From Candidatus Cloacimonadota bacterium (GTDB lineage: Bacteria > Cloacimonadota > Cloacimonadia > Cloacimonadales > TCS61), in the NCBI GenBank assembly GCA_018654125.1, contig JABIME010000283.1:1-6275 (forward strand): DNA of 6,275 nucleotides, read 5' to 3'. Shown piece by piece: positions 1 through 6,275 of the stretch; position 1 is the stretch's first letter, and the number at the start of each line of letters is the position of its first letter. Below the pieces are notes generated by a model. It was not told the DNA's origin, searched no databases, and was given only the letters and a program-made list of their open reading frames with translations. The position numbers and the translations under genes were made by a program.

Positions 1-1
1 C

Positions 2-880
2 AATTATGATAGAATCATGCAAAGATCACAAAAACAGGAGTTGATTGATTTTGTGAATCAGCGCAATATTGGTGATGAGTTGAACAATATCTATGTTGCT
101 CTCACCCGTGCTAAGAACAATCTTTTTATCTATTTGCACTACAATAAAAAAGGTGATCTGGAAAAATTTATTAAAGATATTAAAACTGATAGTTCTGTAT
201 TGAAAAACATCACCAAAGCAATTTTTAATGAATTTAAAAATGATTTAAATGAAATATCATTAACATCTCACAAATTACAGTTTGGAAAGCTCTCTGTAGA
301 ACCATTTGAGCAGGTGAACAATGTCTCTAGTAATGCTAAATTACCAGATTTTTTTGCCGTTTCAAATAATGATAATATAACAGAAATGGAAGTTCCAAAT
401 CTTTATCAATTGAGTTCAGAATTCTTAGAAAATCAAAGTATCCAGATCGGTAATATAGTGCATGATTATCTTTCGCATATAAAATATGATGATACTAAAG
501 CCAGGCAAATAGCTATGGAAAACACTTTAGCAAAATACGGCAGTTTGTTCCATAAAGATAGAATTAATGAAATTGTTATTAAAATTGATGAATTCATTGA
601 TGATCATTTAACATATTTCGCTGGAGATGATTGGGATAAGGTCTTTAATGAATTTACTGTTTTTGATGATCAAGGAAAAGAATCCCGTATTGATAGGCTG
701 ATGATAAATACCTTGAAGAAAGAGATTTTAATTATTGATTATAAAACCGGTTTGCATTATGAGGAAGAGCAGCTTGATAGATACAAAGAAATTCTTGATA
801 AGTTTCCGATAGTGATAAAAGAAAATTATGATATAAAAGTAAAATATATTGAAATAAATATTAGCAAAACAAGCAGATAA
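2..880 (+). CDS. AddA/RecB-like UvrD-family helicase with C-terminal PD-(D/E)XK nuclease, 5'-truncated
   Basis: This is the 3' part of an ATP-dependent helicase-nuclease of the kind that processes double-strand DNA ends for recombinational repair. The reading frame is open to the window edge (codons NYDRI precede the first in-frame Met at 17), so the true start lies upstream and the Met at 17 is internal. Bases about 80-122 encode IYVALTRAKNNL, the superfamily 1 UvrD/Rep motif VI with its arginine finger (codon 107-109). The second half has the ordered motifs of a RecB-type PD-(D/E)XK nuclease: IGNIVHDYL (G-x3-H type, His codon 461-463), SRIDRL (Asp 692-694), IIDYKTG (Asp 737-739, Lys 743-745) and QLDRY (770-784). 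All catalytic positions are present, so the nuclease looks active. No terminal four-cysteine Fe-S cluster of the AddB/Cas4 type is visible, which favours an AddA-like subunit. The N-terminal ATPase motifs are outside the window, so AddA versus another UvrD-nuclease fusion cannot be settled. No clear terminator follows. Confidence 0.9.
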   Translation, partial: NYDRIMQRSQKQELIDFVNQRNIGDELNNIYVALTRAKNNLFIYLHYNKKGDLEKFIKDIKTDSSVLKNITKAIFNEFKNDLNEISLTSHKLQFGKLSVEPFEQVNNVSSNAKLPDFFAVSNNDNITEMEVPNLYQLSSEFLENQSIQIGNIVHDYLSHIKYDDTKARQIAMENTLAKYGSLFHKDRINEIVIKIDEFIDDHLTYFAGDDWDKVFNEFTVFDDQGKESRIDRLMINTLKKEILIIDYKTGLHYEEEQLDRYKEILDKFPIVIKENYDIKVKYIEINISKTSR

Positions 881-927
881 GTTAATAGAAATAAGTACAT
901 TGTAAGAAACTATATTTAAGTAAGTTG

Positions 928-957
928 TTGACATTATTCTAATAAATACTAATTTTC
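928..957 (+). promoter_or_regulatory. Candidate promoter for the VIT-VWA gene
   Basis: The 130-base spacer between the helicase-nuclease and the VIT-VWA gene contains a perfect TTGACA at 928-933. A good TATAAT is not found 16-18 bases downstream. TAATTTTC at 950-957 matches five of the six fixed positions of the Bacteroidota -7 element (TAnnTTTG) and lies 19 bases after the TTG, which is the usual spacing for that promoter class. The match to the Bacteroidota form is an inference and depends on the host being an FCB-group bacterium. It would leave a 5' leader of roughly 45-50 bases before the ATG. In DNA this AT-rich, chance matches are common. Confidence 0.35.
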
Positions 958-1010
958 GAAATAATTATTTTATCAAATTAAATTATCAGAATTTAAACAA
1001 AGGAGGAAGA

Positions 1011-3095
1011 ATGAAACTATTTTGGATTTTATTTATTTTTTTTATTATGTTCTCTACAAATATCTTTGCTAATGGTGTATGCATTGAGAACGCAGAAACT
1101 GGTGTTTGGTTAGAGCTTGTAGAAAGTGATGTAAATGTTCAAATTGAGAACCAAGTTTGCATATTAACCGCTACCCAACAATTCAGAAATACACTAACAA
1201 CTCCCTTTAGCTTGAAATATGCTTTCCCGTTATATGAAGACGCTAGTGCAACAGGATTAAGATGGGAAATTGAAGGTGATTGGTATGAAGCAATAATTAC
1301 AGCAACAGAACCTGATACCATTCCTGGTGGAAGTAACATGATTCCTAACTTAGAAGAATATTTAGGAGAGACACCTCTCTATTTCAGTAATGAAGAAGCA
1401 ATTATTCAGCCTGATTCACTATTTCAAGTTGAGCTAACTTATGTTCAATTACTTCCTTATGCATTTGGCAATGTTGATTTCTATTATCCAAACAGTTATT
1501 CTTTGATCCAAACAACAATTTTAGATCAGCAGCAATTACATTTGGAGTTAAATTCTTTTAGAACAATTGAGTATTTTCAATTGTTAAGTCACACTCCAAA
1601 TAATATTCTGAATAATGGAAATTACGCTGAATTGGATTTTATTGAATATGAGAGTTTAGCCGATACTGATTATCATTTACGATATAGCCTTAGTCTTGAA
1701 GAACTAGGTCTATTTAGTATGAGTACTTATCTCGATCCTGAAAATATCCCAGACGAATTTGGAAATGGATTTTTCACTTTTATAGCTGAACCCGAGCCAG
1801 ATAATAGTGGAAGTGTAATTAATAAAGTATTTACTTTAATTATTGATAGATCTGGAAGCATGTCTGGAAATAAAATTATACAAGCTAGAGATGCAGCAAG
1901 TTTTATAGTAAATAACCTCAATGATGGTGACATGTTCAATATAGTAGATTTTGAGAGTAGTGTATATTCATTTCAGAATGAACATGTTGAATTTACTCCT
2001 GCAAATCAGTCAGCAGCATTAGGATACATTAATAGTATTTATGCATCTGGAGGAACAAATATCTCTGGTTCTTTCGATGTAAGCGTTCCACAATTTGCAA
2101 CAGCAAATGACAGTACAGCCAATATCATAATTTTTTTTACAGATGGTCAAGCAACTGTTGGTATTCAAAATACTGACTTACTCTTGGCTCACGTTCATGA
2201 TTTGATTGTAACAACCGAAACCAATATCAATCTTTTCACTTTTGGAATTGGAAGTGGTGCTAATGCTCAACTCCTCACCTTATTAGCCTCTCAAAATAAT
2301 GGATTATCCGTCCTATTAGGAAATGATGAACTTGAAGAGGTTATTACTACTTTCTATTTACAAATTAGAAATCCCGTTCTAATTAATACAGAAATCTCAT
2401 TTTCGCCAGATAACATTGTCTGTGAAGTATATCCGGATCCATCACCAAATCTTTATCAGGGTATTCAAATGATCGTGTCAGGACGATATAGTGAACCAAG
2501 TTTGATTACAGTCTCACTAGATGGAAATGCATTTGGGCAGCCAGTGAATTATGAATATGAAATGTCTCTCTCAGATTCCATAAATTCTCAATATCAATTT
2601 CTCACAAAGTTATGGGCTAAATCTAAAATTGAGCATCTCTTAATTGAATATTACAGTTTGGATCCAAATAGCCCTCAAGCTGAAGCGATAAAGGAAGAAA
2701 TAATAGAACTTAGCATTGCATATGGTGTTCTTAGCCCATTCACAAATTATTCTGGTCCTGGTGTTGGAGTTTTAGAGGAAGAAATTTCACAATCTGAAGA
2801 TTCGGTTCTTGCTCCATTTGAACTTCTTGGGAACTACCCAAATCCATTTAATCCTTCAACAACAATAAGTTTTGATGTTAAAAATGATTATGCAGGAATC
2901 GTTTTAGTGAAGATTTTTAATGCAAAAGGACAATTTATTAGATTACTTGCCTTGCAAGTTAATGGACCCGGAATTTATGATGTTTTTTGGGATGGTTCTA
3001 ACAAAGATGGCGAAATTGTCGCTTCAGGATTATACCTTTATACGATTGATTTTGGCAATGCCATTTTAGCTTCCAAAATGATGATGTTAAAATAG
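1011..3095 (+). CDS. Secreted VIT and von Willebrand factor A domain protein with type IX secretion sorting domain
   Basis: Predicted extracellular or surface-anchored protein of 694 residues. Residues 1-20 are a signal peptide ending NIFA. About 22-145 is a VIT domain (vault/inter-alpha-trypsin), with alternating strands such as ATQQFRNT and YAFPLYEDA. IPDEFGNGFFTFIAEPE then leads into a VWA domain (about 272-450) with an intact MIDAS metal site: D279-x-S281-x-S283, T349 in SGGTNIS, and D378 in FFTDG. About 530-580 holds the helical tail typical of VIT-VWA proteins (LWAK at 534-537, YGVLSPFTNY at 571-580). Residues about 600-694 are a type IX sorting domain beginning near NYPNPFNPS (608-616) and containing the FlgD-like DVFWDG and GLYLYTI segments. 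The expected route is Sec export, then type IX transport across the outer membrane with removal of the tail. VWA MIDAS sites bind a divalent metal and commonly mediate protein-protein adhesion; the ligand here is unknown. A near-perfect ribosome site (AAGGAGG, 1000-1006) fixes the start. A strong terminator follows, so the gene is probably transcribed alone. Confidence 0.92.
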   Translation: MKLFWILFIFFIMFSTNIFANGVCIENAETGVWLELVESDVNVQIENQVCILTATQQFRNTLTTPFSLKYAFPLYEDASATGLRWEIEGDWYEAIITATEPDTIPGGSNMIPNLEEYLGETPLYFSNEEAIIQPDSLFQVELTYVQLLPYAFGNVDFYYPNSYSLIQTTILDQQQLHLELNSFRTIEYFQLLSHTPNNILNNGNYAELDFIEYESLADTDYHLRYSLSLEELGLFSMSTYLDPENIPDEFGNGFFTFIAEPEPDNSGSVINKVFTLIIDRSGSMSGNKIIQARDAASFIVNNLNDGDMFNIVDFESSVYSFQNEHVEFTPANQSAALGYINSIYASGGTNISGSFDVSVPQFATANDSTANIIIFFTDGQATVGIQNTDLLLAHVHDLIVTTETNINLFTFGIGSGANAQLLTLLASQNNGLSVLLGNDELEEVITTFYLQIRNPVLINTEISFSPDNIVCEVYPDPSPNLYQGIQMIVSGRYSEPSLITVSLDGNAFGQPVNYEYEMSLSDSINSQYQFLTKLWAKSKIEHLLIEYYSLDPNSPQAEAIKEEIIELSIAYGVLSPFTNYSGPGVGVLEEEISQSEDSVLAPFELLGNYPNPFNPSTTISFDVKNDYAGIVLVKIFNAKGQFIRLLALQVNGPGIYDVFWDGSNKDGEIVASGLYLYTIDFGNAILASKMMMLK

Positions 3096-3106
3096 TTTAA
3101 TTATTC

Positions 3107-3140
3107 AGAGGTTCGGATCTTTGATCCGAACCTTTTTTTT
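3107..3140 (+). terminator. Rho-independent terminator after the VIT-VWA gene
   Basis: A perfect 10-bp inverted repeat, GGTTCGGATC (3110-3119) and GATCCGAACC (3123-3132), encloses a TTT loop and is followed at once by eight T residues (3133-3140). The stem can extend by A3109-T3133, a G-T pair and A3107-T3135. It lies 11 bases past the TAG stop. There is no matching T-run on the other strand, so it should act only on plus-strand transcripts. Confidence 0.95.
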
Positions 3141-3221
3141 GTAACAATCCTATTGAATTTTTCTTTACTGCAAATCTATTACAATAATATTTGAAAAAAT
3201 TATAATATATGGAGAATAAAT

Positions 3222-4565
3222 ATGAGTAAATTAATGGTGAGTGTTTCGGGAATACGTGGAATTTATGGTGATAGTTTAACAGCAGAGATCGCATTGAAAT
3301 ATGCTGCACATTTTGGAGTGTTCTCAAAAAGAGGAAAAATAATTGTAGGAAGAGACTCACGCACAACAGGTATTGCAATGTTCAATGCCGTTACTGCAGG
3401 TCTGATGTCAGTTGGTTGCGATGTTGTTGATATCGGTATTGTCTCTACACCGACTGTGTTATTAGCTGTAGAAGAAAGTGATGCAATGGGTGGAATATCT
3501 ATTACGGCATCTCACAATTCTGCAGAATGGAATGCAATGAAATTCGTAGGTGATAATGGGATGTTTCTCTTCCCTGAAAATGCCTCAACTTTGGTTTCAT
3601 CTTTTAATAATGATGTAAACTATATTGGCTGGGATAACATTGGAAAATTAACTAAAGACGATAATGCAACATTGCGACATATTAACAAGATCATGGATAT
3701 TTCATATTTAGATATCGAGAAGATAAAAGCTAAGAGATTTAAGGTTGTAATTGATTCTGTAAATGGTGCTGGTGGATTGATATCACCTAAACTTTTAAGG
3801 AATTTTGGCTGTGAAGTAATCGAATTAAACAGTGAGCCAACTGGAATTTTTGCTCATACTCCCGAACCGTTAAATAAAAATCTAACACAATTAGAGGCAG
3901 CAGTTAAAAAACATCATGCTGATATTGGTTTTGCAACAGATCCAGATGTGGATAGACTAGCTATTGTAGACGAAAATGGAAATTGTATTGGTGAAGAATT
4001 CACCCTTTTACTCTCTGAAAAATTTATTCTTTCTAAAATTAAAGGAGATATCGTAACAAATCTTTCATCCTCGATGGCTTCGGAAGATATTGCAGCAGAA
4101 TTTGGAGTAAAAGTTCATCGTACAAGAGTTGGAGAAATTAATGTTGGAAAACTAATGATGGAAATAAATAGTTCGGTTGGTGGAGAGGGCAATGGTGGAG
4201 TTATCTGCCCTGAAGTGCACTATACACGTGATGCACCAGCTGGAATTGCTGTGATCTTGGGTTATTTAGCAGAAAGTGGAAAAACTGTTTCTCAGTTGGC
4301 AGACCAAATCCCTAAATATTACTTCGCAAAGAATAAAATTAAAGTTGATCCAGCAGAACTTGATAGCATCATGGCAAAAGTACCAGAAATATTTACAGAT
4401 TATGAATTGGATACAACAGATGGAATAAAGATCCTTGGTAGCAAATTCTGGATACATGTACGTAAGAGTGGGACAGAACCTATTATCAGGATTTATGTGG
4501 AAAGTGAGACAGCTGAGAAATCTGAAACAATTTGTAAAGAGACTATTTCAAAGTTGTTGGATTAA
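3222..4565 (+). CDS. glmM: Phosphoglucosamine mutase (archaeal/Bacteroidota-type GlmM-like phosphohexomutase)
   Basis: Alpha-D-phosphohexomutase of 447 residues, full length for the family. The likely reaction is glucosamine-6-phosphate to glucosamine-1-phosphate, a cytoplasmic step towards UDP-GlcNAc for peptidoglycan and surface glycans. All four family loops are present. SGIRGIYGD (9-17) begins domain 1, and TASHN (95-99) carries the catalytic phosphoserine S97. DPDVDR (240-245) supplies the three metal-binding aspartates. GEGNGG (321-326) is the sugar-binding loop. RKSGTEPIIRIY (414-425) is the phosphate-binding loop of domain 4. GEGNGGVI followed by PEVHYTRDAP is typical of the archaeal/Bacteroidota GlmM group; classical bacterial GlmM has a GExSGH-like loop and phosphomannomutase/phosphoglucomutase GExSGH. 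Substrate choice is inferred from that loop, and phosphomannomutase or phosphoglucomutase activity cannot be excluded. GGAG at 3211-3214, seven bases before the ATG, supports the start. The next gene follows after 56 bases with no terminator, so co-transcription is possible. Confidence 0.9.
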   Translation: MSKLMVSVSGIRGIYGDSLTAEIALKYAAHFGVFSKRGKIIVGRDSRTTGIAMFNAVTAGLMSVGCDVVDIGIVSTPTVLLAVEESDAMGGISITASHNSAEWNAMKFVGDNGMFLFPENASTLVSSFNNDVNYIGWDNIGKLTKDDNATLRHINKIMDISYLDIEKIKAKRFKVVIDSVNGAGGLISPKLLRNFGCEVIELNSEPTGIFAHTPEPLNKNLTQLEAAVKKHHADIGFATDPDVDRLAIVDENGNCIGEEFTLLLSEKFILSKIKGDIVTNLSSSMASEDIAAEFGVKVHRTRVGEINVGKLMMEINSSVGGEGNGGVICPEVHYTRDAPAGIAVILGYLAESGKTVSQLADQIPKYYFAKNKIKVDPAELDSIMAKVPEIFTDYELDTTDGIKILGSKFWIHVRKSGTEPIIRIYVESETAEKSETICKETISKLLD

Positions 4566-4621
4566 AAAATTAGCAACGAACTTAATCGAACAAGAATAAA
4601 ATACTAATTAATTGGGAAAAT

Positions 4622-5548
4622 ATGAAAATAATTATATTTTTAATAATCTTACTAATAATCTTTTCAAATGTTTTTAGTGAGTTATCTGAAACTAGCAATG
4701 ACTCACTACAAACCTATGAACAAAATGATCTTCGTATTCCAATGTATGAGAGGCAGGATAATGCTTTAAAAGATTTTCGTGTGAATCAAACTTTTAGGCA
4801 AGCAATACGGTGGGCAAACATCGGTGCTATTACTGGAGTTGGTTTAGCTATCGCTATAGCACCAGAAGATGACTATGGATTAGCACCTTTAGCATTTGGT
4901 CTTTTAGGTACAACTGTTGGAATTATCGGTGGGCCAATTTATGGTATTATTTATGGTTACGAATTAGAAGAACACAAGAAGAAGAATACAGACTTCCATA
5001 CAAAAAGATACCGAATTGGAAATGAATTTAGTAATGCTATATCACTTACTAAAGTTGCAAGTATGAACCCTAAATATTTTATAAATCTTCAGACATTTTC
5101 CTCCGATAAATATTTTCCTACTGAATATAGAGTAGGAGTTATGAGAAAAGAATGGACTAACGAAGATGAGGATTATGACATGGAAGGATACACTCATCGG
5201 CATTTTGCAGAAGAAATAAAGATTGATTTTAATGTTTTATTTAATTCAAATAAGCGATTTATAATCTTTTTCTATGGTGGAGGTATTGGTTATTCTTGGG
5301 GAGAGAACAGAGACACTTATCATCCTGATGATATTCATGACGATTGGATACACATGAATACACAACTTGAAGGGATATTTATTCATCCGATTGCAGGGAT
5401 CTCAATAAATTTTGCTGATTTCTTCTTCGGAAGATTTGAAATTGATTATGAGCTTTCAACCTTTTTCTATAAAGCACGCGATTATAATGACTATCCTTAC
5501 GCTGGGAATGCACATATCAGTTTTAGCTTTGGAACTTACTTATTTTAA
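4622..5548 (+). CDS. Exported hypothetical protein, probable outer-membrane or barrel-like, with two glycine-rich hydrophobic segments
   Basis: I do not recognise a family for this 308-residue protein. Residues 1-19 form a clear signal peptide: MK, then a very hydrophobic Ile/Leu/Phe stretch, with probable cleavage after NVFS. About 20-60 is polar. Residues about 65-80 and 86-111 are two hydrophobic, glycine- and alanine-rich segments separated by the acidic turn PEDDYG, reminiscent of glycine-zipper pairs; GIIYGYELEEHKKKN follows. From about 145 to the end the protein alternates short hydrophobic, aromatic-rich strands with acidic, His- and Tyr-rich loops (for example FIIFFYGGGIGYSWGE), and it ends SFSFGTYLF. 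A strand finishing in a terminal Phe is typical of proteins inserted by BAM into the outer membrane. An envelope location is therefore likely, but barrel topology is inferred. The ribosome site is weak (GGGA at 4614-4617). The Met at 4622 is preferred because it gives a complete signal peptide. It may be translated from a message shared with glmM. Confidence 0.75.
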   Translation: MKIIIFLIILLIIFSNVFSELSETSNDSLQTYEQNDLRIPMYERQDNALKDFRVNQTFRQAIRWANIGAITGVGLAIAIAPEDDYGLAPLAFGLLGTTVGIIGGPIYGIIYGYELEEHKKKNTDFHTKRYRIGNEFSNAISLTKVASMNPKYFINLQTFSSDKYFPTEYRVGVMRKEWTNEDEDYDMEGYTHRHFAEEIKIDFNVLFNSNKRFIIFFYGGGIGYSWGENRDTYHPDDIHDDWIHMNTQLEGIFIHPIAGISINFADFFFGRFEIDYELSTFFYKARDYNDYPYAGNAHISFSFGTYLF

Positions 5549-5603
5549 ACTCTGAGCAGGAAGTTGAAGGATAAACTAATAAATTATATCAAAGGAGTAT
5601 ACA

Positions 5604-6161
5604 ATGAACGATAAAGGAATAAATAATTTAAGCATCCAAACTCGAGTTGAAGAACTAAATGATTTTGCACTTCTTTATAAAAAGTTTGGAAGCCTTGCAT
5701 TTAGAGTAATACAAAAAAGCAACTTCTATTCAGGTTTTTCAATTGGAATGGAAAGAATAATAAAACTACTTAAAGAAGAGAAACTCAATATCAAAGCTTT
5801 CCAGCAAAATCCGGTAGAAGGAGTTCGTGAATTTCTGCATGGATATTTTACTGATCGTGGTGGAAACATGCCGGATATCTGGGCAGAAGGAAATACAGTT
5901 TACTTAGAAACCAAGATTTGTAAAAACTGCCTGACAATTGAAGCAGAAAAGCAGGCAGAACAATGTCATGAAGATGTTTGTGCAATTTATTGCCGCACTT
6001 TTGCAAAAGGTATTGTCTCAATTCTAGAAGATTTCTTCCCGGAAATTGTTATTAATTTCTATAATGTTAGCTCACGAAGAGATGGCAAAGATAGTGATTG
6101 CAGAGAAGCATTTCAAGTACTTTCTCCAAAACGTATTGAGAACCCAATTACAGGTATCTAA
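5604..6161 (+). CDS. Cysteine-rich hypothetical protein, possibly V4R / ATC-hydrolase-like
   Basis: Soluble 185-residue protein with no signal peptide or membrane segment, so probably cytoplasmic. The N-terminal half (about 10-80) looks helical. The C-terminal half carries six cysteines: C106 and C109 (CKNC), C121, C126 and C130 (CHEDVCAIYC, with H122) and C166 in GKDSDCREAF. The pattern of paired cysteines, then C-x4-C-x3-C-x2-F-x2-G, then a strand and G-x4-C-x3-F resembles the end of V4R (4-vinyl reductase) and L-2-amino-thiazoline-4-carboxylate hydrolase-type domains, which bind small molecules or metal through such cysteines. That assignment is by eye and weak; no reaction is claimed. A strong ribosome site (AAAGGAG, 5591-5597) six bases before the ATG supports the start. 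It lies 55 bases after the exported-protein gene with no terminator between. Its stop codon overlaps that of the convergent minus-strand gene. Confidence 0.8.
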   Translation: MNDKGINNLSIQTRVEELNDFALLYKKFGSLAFRVIQKSNFYSGFSIGMERIIKLLKEEKLNIKAFQQNPVEGVREFLHGYFTDRGGNMPDIWAEGNTVYLETKICKNCLTIEAEKQAEQCHEDVCAIYCRTFAKGIVSILEDFFPEIVINFYNVSSRRDGKDSDCREAFQVLSPKRIENPITGI

Positions 6162-6275
6162 AAATCCGGTGTTAAACTGATATAATAAGCAGGTTTACTG
6201 AAATTCACAAGATCCGTATTCCAGGCTACATCAAATTTTACTACAAAATAACCCAAGTTTATTCTTGGACCAAAC
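6158..6275 (-). CDS. C-terminal end of an outer-membrane beta-barrel protein, 5'-truncated by the window edge
   Basis: On the minus strand a frame is open from the window edge (first full codon at 6274-6272) to a TAG stop at 6160-6158, giving 38 codons. The peptide includes FGPRINLGYFVVKFDVAW and then KPAYYISLTPDF at the end. It shows two amphipathic beta strands and a terminal phenylalanine, the usual BAM-recognised end of an outer-membrane barrel. The segment resembles the last strands of barrel proteins in FCB bacteria that often carry an N-terminal WD40/TolB-like propeller; that closer identity is recollection of pattern, not a search result. Most of the gene lies beyond the window. The stop CTA (plus-strand reading, 6158-6160) overlaps the TAA of the convergent cysteine-rich gene (6159-6161). 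Confidence 0.72.
   Translation of the reverse strand, partial: FGPRINLGYFVVKFDVAWNTDLVNFSKPAYYISLTPDF

Noticed and set aside
2..880. A defence-system reading of the helicase-nuclease fragment
   Set aside because: The motifs are those of housekeeping AddA/RecB repair proteins, and no defence partner genes are seen nearby. The upstream genes are outside the window.
728..934. Minus-strand frame of 68 codons rich in Phe/Ile/Tyr
   Set aside because: It lies mostly antisense to the nuclease domain, and its composition is what an AT-rich coding strand gives in reverse. No ribosome site or family resemblance.
1139..1939. Two short minus-strand frames (1139-1339 and 1727-1939)
   Set aside because: Both are antisense to strongly supported VIT and VWA coding sequence and lack any start signal or family motif.
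3107..3140. The inverted repeat as an operator, mobile-element end or CRISPR-like unit
   Set aside because: It occurs once here, lies just after a stop codon and runs straight into eight T residues, so a terminator explains it fully.
3178..3206. ATTACA (3178-3183) and perfect TATAAT (3201-3206) with 17-base spacing upstream of glmM
   Set aside because: A start about seven bases after the -10 would fall inside the GGAG ribosome site, so this would not give a normal leader. The region is so AT-rich that TATAAT is expected by chance. A promoter for glmM is needed after the terminator, but I cannot place it.
3097..3378. Minus-strand frame of 93 codons with a hydrophobic N-terminus
   Set aside because: It is antisense to the start of glmM and runs through the terminator hairpin, whose arm makes up its last residues. 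The hydrophobicity is a composition effect.
4266..4457. Minus-strand frame of 63 codons with several cysteines
   Set aside because: Antisense to the conserved C-terminal part of glmM; no start signal.

Overview
The window is an AT-rich chromosomal stretch (roughly two-thirds A+T by eye) with five genes on the plus strand and the tail of a sixth gene on the minus strand. The best taxonomic clue is a C-terminal sorting domain of the type IX secretion kind, with the 'NYPNPFNPSTTISF' signature. That signature is common in the FCB superphylum (Cloacimonadota, Marinimicrobia, Ignavibacteria, KSB1-like lineages and relatives). The phosphohexomutase carries the GEGNGG sugar loop of the archaeal/Bacteroidota-type GlmM, which fits. 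A low-GC FCB bacterium, perhaps Cloacimonadota, is my inference; the sequence does not prove a phylum.

Layout. 2-880: 3' end of an AddA/RecB-like helicase-nuclease, starting upstream of the window. 881-1010: intergenic spacer with a plausible promoter. 1011-3095: secreted VIT-VWA protein with a type IX sorting domain. 3107-3140: strong intrinsic terminator. 3222-4565: GlmM-like phosphohexomutase. 4622-5548: exported protein with a probable outer-membrane barrel-like C-terminus, of no recognised family. 5604-6161: six-cysteine protein, possibly V4R or ATC-hydrolase-like. 6158-6275, minus strand: last 38 codons of an apparent outer-membrane beta-barrel protein. This last gene converges on the cysteine-rich gene, and the two stop codons overlap within CTAA.

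The genes do not form an obvious pathway. The helicase-nuclease belongs to DNA repair and GlmM to amino-sugar and envelope precursor synthesis. Three of the six products (VIT-VWA, the 308-residue exported protein, the minus-strand barrel) appear to be envelope or surface proteins. The strong terminator separates the VIT-VWA gene from what follows. The next three genes (glmM, exported protein, cysteine-rich protein) are spaced about 55 bases apart with no terminator between them, so they could be one transcript. I see no CRISPR array, insertion sequence, tRNA, rRNA or phage module, and no convincing new multi-gene system. The less ordinary items are the VIT-VWA/type IX architecture, the two uncharacterised proteins and the overlapping convergent gene ends.
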